From Nymphalis io (Eukaryota > Arthropoda > Insecta > Lepidoptera > Nymphalidae): a stretch of DNA of 64,000 nucleotides. Shown here in pieces: positions 34,231-44,040 of this stretch; positions within the stretch are counted from its first letter, which is position 1, and the number at the start of each line of letters is the position of its first letter. The position numbers and the translations under genes are program-made. The notes beneath the pieces were generated by a model that was not told where the DNA came from, searched no databases, and saw only the letters and a list, made by a program, of their open reading frames with translations. Where the stretch lies: contig NC_065888.1 of assembly GCF_905147045.1 (NCBI RefSeq), positions 8,251,001 through 8,315,000 on the forward strand. Direction: 5' to 3'.

Positions 34231-35951
34231 GTTTGTACTAACATATAACATTGTATTGACATGAAGTACAAATTAATTGTTAATTAACTGTAAATATTTT
34301 TGTTATTGCTGAAATAAGTTAAATATTATACATAAAGATAATTGGGTATTACATAAATGTACCCGGAGCGCTCTTTCAATTATATTTGTTACAGACGGCA
34401 ACGGTCGTCCTACGGATATAACGTTAAGGAAAAATTACGATTCATATAAGATCCAGGTGACTTTTTCAGTGATGTCTCACGAAATATTATTCTAGTTATA
34501 CAAATATTTTACGCGGCGTTTTGTTAAAAATGTGATATTCGCAATATTCAACAAAATAAATTCAAGCGCAATCCGCAATGAAAATTGCTAAGTAGTGGGA
34601 TTTTCTAAATGTGAATCGTAGTAATAAAGTAGACACTACAATAACCCGAACGATCCTATTTGAGAAGCTCGGTATAGGAATAAGTTCGCCGCCAGGCAGG
34701 CGTCCCGGATCCTCGAAAACGTTTGAGATATCAACTGTATCCTATCATTGAGGTTTGAATCGGCCTATTTGAACGTGATCCTGCATAATATACTATTCAT
34801 ATAAATGTTTCTGCCTATTTTATTTTCTCATCCTGCTTTACAGTTGACAAAATTAGATATATATAGGTAACTTGTAACTTTATATATATATAAGATTTCG
34901 GAAATACCACCTAAGTTACAAGTTACATATGTATGCGTGGACTTCATAGTTTCAAACAACTCTGTTCATAATGAAGCTATATGTTACGACTTTTCCCGAG
35001 TAAAACGTACTTTCTCATTTTATACATTTATTGAAATAGAGCAAATCATTAAAATGTAAAAGACTAAATGTGAATGCCCGTGTTCTAATCACTAGATATA
35101 AAAACATCCTTCTCCGCATTCAAACCTCCATTTCGATTCTATTAAAAAAAACCGCCGATAATTTTACTAATTAATCCAATCTTATATATTTATATTTTTG
35201 TAAAAAACGATTTTTTAATCGTTTTTTACAAAAATATAAATACTTGTAAGAACATCATTTAATAGAGTATTTTTTTTGATTTTGAACGTATTTTAAGCCG
35301 TACCTAGATTTGAACCTACATATTTTTGTTTGGCGATAACGTTAAGATAAGTAATAAGACCTCTTGAATCTGTCTACTGAGATATATTAAATATTTTCAT
35401 ATAAATTTTAGGTAAAATAAATGAAAATACAAAATTATTCATATTCTTATATAACAAGGTTTTAAATCCGTAAGTAGAAACTTGACACTCAACGCGAGTC
35501 TCTTTCATAAGTTCGAATATCTCACTAACACGTCTAGGTTCTTGAATAGAACTTGAGTTACACGTTAATACCGACCGAGTTCAAAACCTAAGACTAAAAT
35601 CTTAGAAACTTACCTAATAAGTCACTGACGCAAGAACTAAAAGCTGTTCTAATTAGAAGTTCTTAAAAAACTATTCTACTTCTCTATAGCATAAGTGCTC
35701 ACTCTATATCTGACACACAGAATGATTATCCTCGTCGGTCGTCGGACTTTGTCTAAAACAACATTGAATTAGATCAAAATAATTGTCTTTAGAAATTATC
35801 ATATCAAATCATCTAGGTATAAACAAATGAAATTATTATCATATTTATTTATTGAATGAACTATCATGGTATTTAGTCGTAGTACTTTCACATATTAAGG
35901 CTTCCACTAAAAAAAATACATATAATAAACTACCTTACACCGTCAATGCGT
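34231..35951. other. AT-rich sequence with inverted repeats
   Basis: Holds a GC-richer patch (about 34650-34720, TTCGCCGCCAGGCAGGCGTC) and a 14-bp inverted pair, GTAACTTGTAACTT (34867-34880) with its complement (34913-34926). A large perfect hairpin is listed separately. No gene is seen. Confidence 0.4.
35187..35242. repeat. Perfect 26-bp-stem hairpin with TTTT loop
   Basis: Arms 35187-35212 and 35217-35242 are exact reverse complements, with only TTTT between them; the inner part is AAAAAACGATT / AATCGTTTTTT. The longest perfect short-loop palindrome in the window. AT-richness alone makes it no more than mildly easier to form by chance. Confidence 0.92.
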
Positions 35952-36082
35952 TTTACCAACTGTATTTGTAATTATACTGCTTTCTACCGCTTCCAATCGT
36001 AACATAAAAATACAGAGTAATGATTTTTGACGATAGATGAATGGCTACCCACCTAGACAAGTTTGCACCAAGTCTTACCAAA
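35952..36082 (-). repeat. Family C 5' fragment, degraded
   Basis: TGTAATTATACTGCTTTCTA, then TGGCTACCCACCTAGACAAG and TTTGCACCAAGTCTTACC match the complement of the family's first 130 bp, with many substitutions. Confidence 0.55.
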
Positions 36083-37810
36083 AAAATGCCGTAACGTAAT
36101 AAATTGAGATCCTCTCAAGCGGTCTTTCGATAAGTCAAGACGTTTTTCTTAGTCCGGTTATTACTACTATATTCAAAAAACGTTACGGTTAGGACAATTA
36201 TCTAATTTACTTTTTTATTTTTATTCAATCACAAGCTTCTGTCATCTTCATACTCTATTATCAGTTATTCGTAGCCGTATCAATAAGAAGCAAGCCATAA
36301 CTTCTTCTAAATTGCGCTTTGTGAACAATTTTACGATAGGCAAACAAAACAAACCGTATTATAAATACAGTAACCAGGCGAAAATTAATTAAAAAATAAA
36401 TAAAAGATAAGTAAAATTGTTGACTTAATATCCGGTCCTCATTTACGTAACGGCTACCTTTATACTCACGTTATTTATCGGGAAATCCTCTTTATATATT
36501 TATATTAAGGTTTGTTTTTGCTCTATTGTTTCCAGTAGATAATTCAAATGTAAATATTAATTAAAACAGTACTATTTGGTCTATGTTTTTGGTTTTAGAT
36601 TAAACTTTTAACCGCTCATTATAAATTAATTATTACGTTACGTTACATTAGTTGGCTTATATATTATGTATAATTATCGATTAATTATCGAAAATGATTA
36701 ACCAAAATACAATTCGTACATTTTTTTTTAATTTTTATTATTTTAGACAAATTTAAAATAGTAATTTCCTAATTATGGCAATAAACTTTTACAGAGTTTT
36801 ATATCAAAGACGAAAGTAACAACTGCTTGGTTACACAATTTCAAAAGTGTATTAAAATTACTTAAAAAAAAAAACAAATCAGAATTTGGATATCTAAGCT
36901 AAATTAACGCAATCAATTCGCTTACAAATAATTAAATAACTTTTTCCGGTAACTGGATCTGTAAGCGAGCAGACACAAAAGGCTATCCAAACTGGAGCGT
37001 TCATTAAAAAGTTCTGCTTCGCTAAAAGTATATAATACAACACACGAATCAATTTTCAAATATTTCATATCCTTAATATAGATCCTTTTTCGTAATAATT
37101 AATTTAAATTCCATGGTATTTATACTCATAGCATATACTTTTAAAAGTTTTTTAACAAAATTCAAGTTGAATAATTATTTTTTATGTTAAGACAAATGTT
37201 TTTAAGTTTGTTTCGCTTGTTTACTCGGGTCTGTGGTATTTCTTTCTGGACAAGTGGCAATCATTGGGTTGACAATCAATAAGCAAAGTGTAACGCTTCT
37301 ATATTGAATACAGATTTTCACTTTGACTTTGCTGAACGTTGTAAGACAATTACTCTTTGAAATGTATAATGAGACTTAATATTTATTTTCTTTGCATTAT
37401 TAGTTGGTTGACATGATAAGTTTGTAGTCCATTTATACATCGCCTTATATAATTATTGCACCAAATAATAGTACGCCGATATATAAAACAAAACACAAAA
37501 GTGTATTCCAATTCATGGCTCTATTTCCATATACCTTCGTTATTGGGATTACAGTGGTTTCATTCATTACTCATGTAATCGGGCTTCAATTAGACAAAGT
37601 CAATATTTAACGAAGCCAAGCGGACTTTATGCATTTAACTAAGTGAACATTCTACAAATATTAGCTTGGTGTATGATGAAAATCTTAGTGTAGTTATCAC
37701 TTAGTAATTAAATTAAAACAAACCGTCTTAATACGGGATTGATATTCGTTTTTTTTTCAAATAAAATAATCTAAAAATACTTAAATGTTGAAATGATATA
37801 TATAAAAAAA
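36083..37810. other. AT-rich sequence with no recognised feature
   Basis: No family block or reading frame of interest. Confidence 0.5.
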
Positions 37811-37816
37811 TATATA

Positions 37817-38180
37817 ACTGCCTCGTTGGTATTGTGGCTTGATGTAAAGCCGCAGACCCGAAGGTCTTGGGTTCGATTCCCAGGTCGGGTTAATAAAAAG
37901 TTATTGGATTTTTCTGTCAGAAAATTCTCAGTAGCAGCCCGGAGTCTGAAAGTTGGCAGTGTGTACACCGCCGTTCCTGGGAAAGCACGTAAAGTCACTT
38001 TCTCCGGTCTCTTTCTTTCCGGTCGTGTCGAATTGCCGTCCTATCGGATTATGAGAGTTAGGAAATAGAGAGTGCACCTGTGTGTACGCACACACTTGTG
38101 CACTATAATATCTCCAGCGTAGTTGGCTAGTCTCTCATGAGATTGGCCGCCGTGGCTGAAATCAGTCTGGAGGACATCAT
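37817..38180 (+). mobile_element. SINE2 copy, near full length
   Basis: Near-complete plus-strand copy: A box area CCTCGTTGGTATTGTGGCTT (altered from GTCTAGTGG), intact B box GGTTCGATTCCCAGG, a TTTTTCTGTCAGAAAATTCT block, and the terminal stem GATTGGCCGCCGTGGCTGAA. The usual (ATT)n tail is reduced to CATCATAAC. No convincing TSD. Two overlapping open frames across it (37771-37998 minus, 37793-38068 plus) are repeat-borne. Confidence 0.85.
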
Positions 38181-38394
38181 AACAAAATATGCATCAAGTA
38201 TTTTATTTTACTTGTGGTTTTTGTGCACAAAGTTTTTATCTATTTCCGCAAAATTTCTGGGATTCTTTTGGAATTAAAATGGCTACAAACAACACTACTC
38301 TAATTATTCCATAACTTTAATTAAGTCAAACTAATGAATCAAAATCGTACATTTCGTTACGTTCGTTAAAATACATTTTGGTATTTAGGAGACA

Positions 38395-38532
38395 AGTTGA
38401 TGAAAGGTGCAGAAGATGTCAAGCAACTCTCGAATTCGTATTTCGAGGCAGAACTTACAACAATTTGTTTACCCATCTTTGCACGCTTTCTTCTGCAACT
38501 TCACAGACGGCTGCGGACACTAGGTACGCCTG
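38395..38532 (-). repeat. Family E copy 3
   Basis: The complement reads CGTACCTAGTGTCCGCAG, GTCTGTGAAGTTGCAGAAG and ATGGGTAAACAAATTGTTG, aligning with 50.07 and 27.21 kb. One minus-strand frame reads AYLVSAAVCEVAEESVQRW, then VNKLL-stop. It is the copy with the least interrupted frame. A plus-strand frame at 38378-38575 is a shadow. Confidence 0.55.
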
Positions 38533-38858
38533 TATAAATATAATTTGCATTCGTTACTCGAACGCTAAAAGTTGATTAAACTACCTAGCGCGCTAGACTG
38601 TAGTACTTTAACAGAATACTAATAATATCAAACTATAATATATTTATGATAAAACTTCAAGAAAAACTGCATATAGAATAATTTAAAAGAAGAAAACTAA
38701 AATTGTTTTTTATTGGAAAAATGGAATGGAAAAAGTCAGTCATCATCATCTCTGGACGTACTTAGGACACGCTACTGAGTCCAATCTTCACTTTTTTAAT
38801 TCCAACCTCCACCAACCATTCATACATTTCGTAGAAAATATAAGTAAAACATTAAAGT
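38533..38858. other. AT-rich sequence with no recognised feature
   Basis: Contains GTCATCATCATCTCTGGACG near 38740-38760. No gene or repeat block is recognised. Confidence 0.4.
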
Positions 38859-39070
38859 TTTTTTTTATAAAACCGACCTATCTATATCTTAAGTAGGTTG
38901 CGATATACGTAACATTTCGACACTTGAGAGCCTAGGTGCCTTACTTTCAGGCTTCTCTCAATCAAGTACACCCCGAGGCCGCCCCATTACCTTAACATAT
39001 TGCTTCTGGGCTGAACACTCGCCCGACCTCTTCAGCTTCACTACGAAGACAGTTTTATACTACTTTTCAA
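38859..39070 (-). repeat. GC-rich island with poly(T) head, possible retrocopy
   Basis: On the minus strand, a GC-rich block (about 39060 down to 38935, including AGGTCGGGCGAGTGTTCAGC and ATGGGGCGGCCTCGGGG) continues to a run of A at 38868-38860. That layout suggests a retroposed RNA or LINE 3' end. One frame of about 33 codons reads KLKRSGECSAQKQYVKVMG before a stop, with an AAG|GTAATG donor-like site inside. I do not recognise the peptide. Confidence 0.3.
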
Positions 39071-39839
39071 CGACATTTTTGGAATAGGATAGCTATTTGA
39101 TAAAAATGTACTTTTACGATCTAAATAGAATTTTTAAGTCTTATATTTTGATAAATATGAAATATAGTTATATATCATCTATCAGTATATTAAATATTTC
39201 TTACTATGAAGCATAGATGTACATGAATATAGAAGTAAATAAGGTTTTCTCATCTTGTTTTCACGTAAATGGACACTATTTATTGCAAGAGGATAAGCCT
39301 TAAAATAGTCCACATTCAATTCACTGATACTATCTCTGACGTGTGTAAAAGATTACGTTAAGCCTTATATATTGTGTGTGTATGTGTATCACGTATCAAG
39401 TAAGAATCACATTTACAGAGCCTTTAGGATTCGGTAAAACTCTTATAATTTCGTCTTTTGTGCGTTTGTAACATTCTATGCGTGTTTGTACAATTTAAGT
39501 AGCTCTTTTTAAAACACATCTAACAATAAGTGCTTAATTTTGCTGCAGGGACTTTCAGTGCCAAAGTATAGCATCAATGGCTTTTCTAGTACAGCTTTTG
39601 TGCGTTTTCATTAAGAAAATAAATTATTTTTATTATGATAATTGATGAGTTCTAAGTAGATATCAAACTTCAGATTACATTTTTAATTATTATTATTTAT
39701 TCGTCGAAACTTGTCACCTCGTTTCATATTCGTAGATAGTTATATTAAAAATAAAATAAAAACTAACTTTCACATACACACGAAAATCATGAAACATTCG
39801 CGATTACGGAACCGTATATTTTTTATAAGCAATTTGTAT

Positions 39840-39910
39840 TGCAAGTTTTTATAGTCCAATGGTTCACAGCGCGGAAGTCAGAGGTTCGATCCGGAAGTCT
39901 TGGGCTACGT
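39840..39910 (+). repeat. tRNA-like SINE head relic
   Basis: TATAGTCCAATGGTTC followed after a short spacer by GAGGTTCGATCCGG resembles Pol III A and B boxes. The body after it matches neither SINE1 nor SINE2. It does not fold as a complete tRNA by eye and is probably a head remnant of another SINE. Confidence 0.35.
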
Positions 39911-40034
39911 CGGATATATCCAATCCGTAAAAATGACCTATGAAAATATTATTAAATCAAGTCTTAGAAAAAAAATATTATAACATTACTGATCCTGTTC
40001 ATAAAAAAATATATAAAAAAACTGATTTCAATGA

Positions 40035-40225
40035 ATTGATGACCTTAGCCATAGGCCTTAGCTTTGGGCCTCACACTGATGTTGTTCATAGGTGATGTTA
40101 GGAGTTAATATTTCTTACAGTTGTCTATGGGCGGTGAAAATCACTGACACTATTGTCTATGGGTGGTGATAATCACCACGAGGTGGGCCATTTAGCGGAC
40201 CGGCTACCTACTATAAATATATAAT
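40035..40225 (+). repeat. Family C 3' part with internal duplication
   Basis: ATATTTCTTACAG, TTGTCTATGGGCGGTGAAAA and GAGGTGGGCCATTTAGC mark the 3' half. The segment TTGTCTATGGGCGGTGAAAA plus TCACTGACACTA (40121-40152) is repeated imperfectly at 40153 onward (TTGTCTATGGGTGGTGATAA), an expansion not seen in other copies. Confidence 0.6.
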
Positions 40226-42055
40226 AAAACGAATTATCTTCTCTGCAATTAATATGGCTTAAAGCGAAATACAGAACTAATTCTACTTTGATACTGAAAT
40301 TTACCCATACTTCATTGTATACTGTCATAGAGTCTCGTCTTTGCATAAAAACGAGTAATACCAGGGTTCTTGTCTCTTTTTATTAGTTTTTTTAGTTATG
40401 AAGATACAGGTTTTGACCATCCCGTGGGAGACCATTTTCCGGAGTAAAAATTGTCTTACATGGTGATGGCACGTATCACCCTCTTTCCTTTCATTTAAAT
40501 ACATAACAACAGAATATATCTATCAAAGACCTAAATAGATAGAAAGAAAAAGATATACAAAACATAGTCAAATTATACAATGTTTTTATTGAATATTTTT
40601 TTATCCAATTGTTTCATAAGTTAATCAGGGAAATAAAACATGAGATTGATTAGATAAATTAATTAATTAGTGGCGATATAATCTGTAAATACCCTATAAG
40701 TGTAACGGAAATCTACTAAGGGTCGGATTGACTTAGATTAATTTACGCACATTTATAAAAATATATTAACTCACGATGTATATGTAGTTTAAGGTCATAT
40801 TTAACCCATTTAGGTTTTCAAAGGATTCTCACGATGACGTAAGTATCCTTTGAAGACCTTAATGTTTGTAATGAAAAATAATCACTAATGAGCATAGAGG
40901 CAATTAATTACAACTACGAAAATATGCAATTATTTTAAAGTTGGCTTAAAAGTTATCATCTTATAAAATGAAAAAGTATTAATGCGAGTAAAAATATAAA
41001 TATATGAGAATCAAAGAAATTCTCTCATGTAATTTCCCATGAGCCATCAAGCCATCTCCGTGGTTGGCTTCTTTGCGTGTATTATTGCAAGATAAAAGAT
41101 TCAGTAGCTCACACGATCCTGAATTTATTCTTTGGCTTTCAATAAACTTTATAAATTGTAAAATTAATAATAACTAATTTTAAAATATAAGTAATATATT
41201 ATATTATACAAGTAAATTGTTTATGATATGAAGATAATCTTGTCAAATAACAAATCAAAAAAATCATAAGTTCTACTGATGTTCATTAATGTATGTAGTA
41301 AAATGAACCTTATATAAAATAATCTTCGTTTAATGAAGTAAATTTATTGGTACTTATTTAATAAAATAGCACTCGAATGATTAGAAAATCCGAGTAAGAA
41401 TATTGAATATAAGTCGAGCGGAGACGATCGCGAGCAAGCCACGCATTGCTCACATTGAAAGTTATTTCAAAGCGCTCTATGGCGACCTCTCGCCGCAAAA
41501 GGCTTCATGTTATTTATAAGTTCCCTCTTAAAAGTTTCTACGTATTAGTCGAGCCGGTGGATTTTAGTTTATTTTTTTAATTTTGCTATAAATTTCAATT
41601 AGTTCAAAACAGCGAATTCTGGTATTCCACAACTGCGTTTAAAATTTATTTTAATAGAGTATTTATAGCTTATAACAATTTTATTTAAGCAGTTATCCTT
41701 ATTTATGATAAATTATATTTGTCATTTTTAGCATTTTCTTTGTTGATACACTACTATAAGAAACGAATACTCTAGTTGTGAAATGAATACACGTTTGTTC
41801 AATAAATCGTTGTTCGTACTCAGTATGCTGTAGACTGAACTAAGCAGAATTACAAACAAAGTCCCTAGAATAGTCATAATTGCTTAGAAAATACTTATAC
41901 TATAGCAAATAGTTAAGACTCATTTGAAAAAAGTTTTTTTTGATTAATTATATTTCAAATACTTCAAAGATCTACTCCTTGATATGATAAAAATGTTTTT
42001 GACGAAATGTTTTGTAAATAAATTATCTTGGCCGTTATAGTTTATATGCTTTATT
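40226..42055. other. AT-rich sequence with one GC-richer patch
   Basis: Positions 41410-41500 are richer (GTCGAGCGGAGACGATCGCG, CGACCTCTCGCCGC), with no frame or repeat match. It could be a conserved non-coding element. The remainder is unassigned. Confidence 0.4.
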
Positions 42056-44040
42056 TTATTTTATTTTATTTTTATTTTTTTTATATTTGCCGAGAGGGCA
42101 AATGACTCTACTCCACCTGATGGTAAGTGGTAGTAGAGTCCAAACGCGACGACGGCCAGTACAGATGGGAAAAACGTTCTGCACTAGCCACCTTCGCCTT
42201 GCCGGCCCGCAAGATGCCTCTTCACGCCTCTTTTGAAGGAACCCGGGTTGTAAGAGGAGGGGAATACGTGAGCTGGTAAGGAATTCCATTTTTTGGAAGT
42301 GCGACAAAGAAAGGAGTTGCCAAATTTCTTTGTTCGCGATGGAATTGATGTCACAGTTAGGCGGTGACATCGAGAACCAGCTCGCGTGGACTTAAGAAGG
42401 AAGGGGGAAGCAGGAATTAGAGAGAATAATTCCTCAGAGCACTCGCCGTGATACAGTCGATAGAAAGCGCTCAGTGCTGCTATCTCACGACGCAATTGTA
42501 AAGGTTCAAGGCTCTTTGTGACCTTTACGTCGCCAATAATGCGTACGGCACGTCGCTGCAGCCGGTCCAAGGCCTCCAGTAGGTACTTAGCGGAGCCATC
42601 CCAAAGGTGCGAGCAATATTCCACGCAAGACCGTACCTGTGTTTTGTACAGCAGGCACAGTTGTTGTGGCGTGAAAAAACGCTGCACCTTGTTCAGAACT
42701 CCGAGTTTCCGTGAAGCTGTTTTTATAACAGCCTCGATGTAATCCCTTGGACTAAGGTCGCAGCGAACGTCAATCCCCAGCATGGCGATTTTGCTTTGCA
42801 TCACCAGCGGAGTACCACAGAGGGAGGGAAGAGGGGAAAATGTTGATTTTTTCGCCGTGAGAGCGCATACCTGTGTTTTCTTGGCATTAAACTCAACAAG
42901 ATTATCAGAGCCCCATTTGGCGATGAGCTCTAACGTCCTATCGAGTTCAATGACAAGATTCTCCCGCCTCTCCTCAATTTCCGCTCGCCCAGCCACTGCG
43001 CGTCCGTGGTATCCACCATGCACTGTACTATCGTCTGCATAGCAATGTATGTTCCCAAGAGAGAGCATATCATTGATATGCAAAAGAAAGAGTGTCGGAG
43101 ATAGCACAGATCCCTGGGGGACCCCAGCATTCACTACATAGAATTGTGAAGCGCAACCATCAACTAAAACACGAAGGCTACGCTTGTGTAGGAAGCTGGC
43201 AATCCAGGTGCATAGCTGAGCAGGTAAACCATATGCCGGCAGCTTGGAGAGAAGACTTCTGTGCCAGACCCTGTCGAAAGCCTTGGAGATATCGAGGCTG
43301 ACAGCCAACGATTCTCCATGCTTGTCGATAGCTTCACCCCAGAGGTGTGTTACGTACGCTAGAAGATCACCTGTAGACCGTTTTGGTCGAAACCTGTACT
43401 GACGATTATTAATTAGACAGTGATCTTCTAGGTAATGGATCAGTTGGTTGTTTAAAATCCGTTCCATCACCTTACAAAGTACTGAGGTGATAGCTATTGG
43501 CCGATAATTTGCCGGGTCAGACCGATCCCCTTTTTTGGGAACCGCTTGCACATTAGCTCTTCTCCAAGCCTCCGGCACACATCCCGAAGAGAGAGAAAGT
43601 TGGAACAGGCGCGTTAACACAGGAGACAGCTCCGCTGCGCACTTCTTCAGCACTATGGCTGGTATTCCATCGGGACCGCTAGCTTTCCGTACATCAAGTG
43701 ATTGCAGCTCCGCACGCACATCACGTTGCCTGATTTTGATGTCAGGCATCGTATGGCCACATGAAGGTATTGTAGGTGGCAGCGCACTACAATCATCGAT
43801 GACGGAATTATCGGCAAAGAGTTTAGCCAGGAGATCAGCTTGCTCTTGCGGACTGTGAGCTAGCTATCCATCCGGATTTCTGAGCGGTGGCAGCGAAGGT
43901 TGGCAGAAATTGTTTTGCACAGACTTGGTCAGACGCGAGAAGCTACGGGAGCCCCTAGGATGCGAAAACAAGATCATGACCAATCTGTACAATGCGCTGT
44001 GCATCCGCTCTCATGTATGCCTTTCTACAGGACTTGGATT
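42056..44040 (-). mobile_element. 5'-truncated CR1-like LINE
   Basis: About 2 kb of GC-rich sequence in minus orientation. The 3' untranslated part ends at about 42056-42080 in a TTTTA-rich run; the 5' end at about 44040 encodes KKSKSCRKAYMRADAQRI immediately after an AT-rich flank, so the copy is truncated inside the ORF. Upstream of the long open frame are two lesions: an in-frame TAG at 43864-43866 (after RNPDG) and a frameshift near 43950-43960. A related decayed copy lies at 52.0-52.7 kb. Assignment to the CR1/L2/Jockey group is from motif style; the exact clade is uncertain. Confidence 0.8.
42184..43749 (-). CDS. LINE reverse transcriptase, 521-codon partial ORF2
   Basis: Reverse transcriptase and C-terminal region of a non-LTR retrotransposon. 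Motifs in order: KASGPDGIPAIVLK (residues 22-35), NYRPIAITSVLCKVMERIL (81-99), LINNRQYRFRPKRST (112-126), SLDISKAFDRVWH (151-163), NAGVPQGSVLSPTLF (207-221), catalytic CYADDSTVHGGY (236-247) and C-terminal WNSLPAHVFPSSY before GRQ and the stop. The ATG at 43747-43749 is only the first Met after the upstream TAG; homologous frame continues above it, so it is not a true start. QYRF at 118-121 is usually QYGF in this group, so a structural glycine is replaced by Arg. The catalytic aspartates are intact. With no endonuclease and upstream breaks, it is very unlikely to be active. Confidence 0.82.
   Translation of the reverse strand: MPDIKIRQRDVRAELQSLDVRKASGPDGIPAIVLKKCAAELSPVLTRLFQLSLSSGCVPEAWRRANVQAVPKKGDRSDPANYRPIAITSVLCKVMERILNNQLIHYLEDHCLINNRQYRFRPKRSTGDLLAYVTHLWGEAIDKHGESLAVSLDISKAFDRVWHRSLLSKLPAYGLPAQLCTWIASFLHKRSLRVLVDGCASQFYVVNAGVPQGSVLSPTLFLLHINDMLSLGNIHCYADDSTVHGGYHGRAVAGRAEIEERRENLVIELDRTLELIAKWGSDNLVEFNAKKTQVCALTAKKSTFSPLPSLCGTPLVMQSKIAMLGIDVRCDLSPRDYIEAVIKTASRKLGVLNKVQRFFTPQQLCLLYKTQVRSCVEYCSHLWDGSAKYLLEALDRLQRRAVRIIGDVKVTKSLEPLQLRREIAALSAFYRLYHGECSEELFSLIPASPFLLKSTRAGSRCHRLTVTSIPSRTKKFGNSFLCRTSKKWNSLPAHVFPSSYNPGSFKRGVKRHLAGRQGEGG

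Noticed and set aside
37793..38068. 91-codon frame over SINE2
   Set aside because: Repeat-borne translation through a tRNA-derived SINE; frames in SINE2 copies are not maintained.
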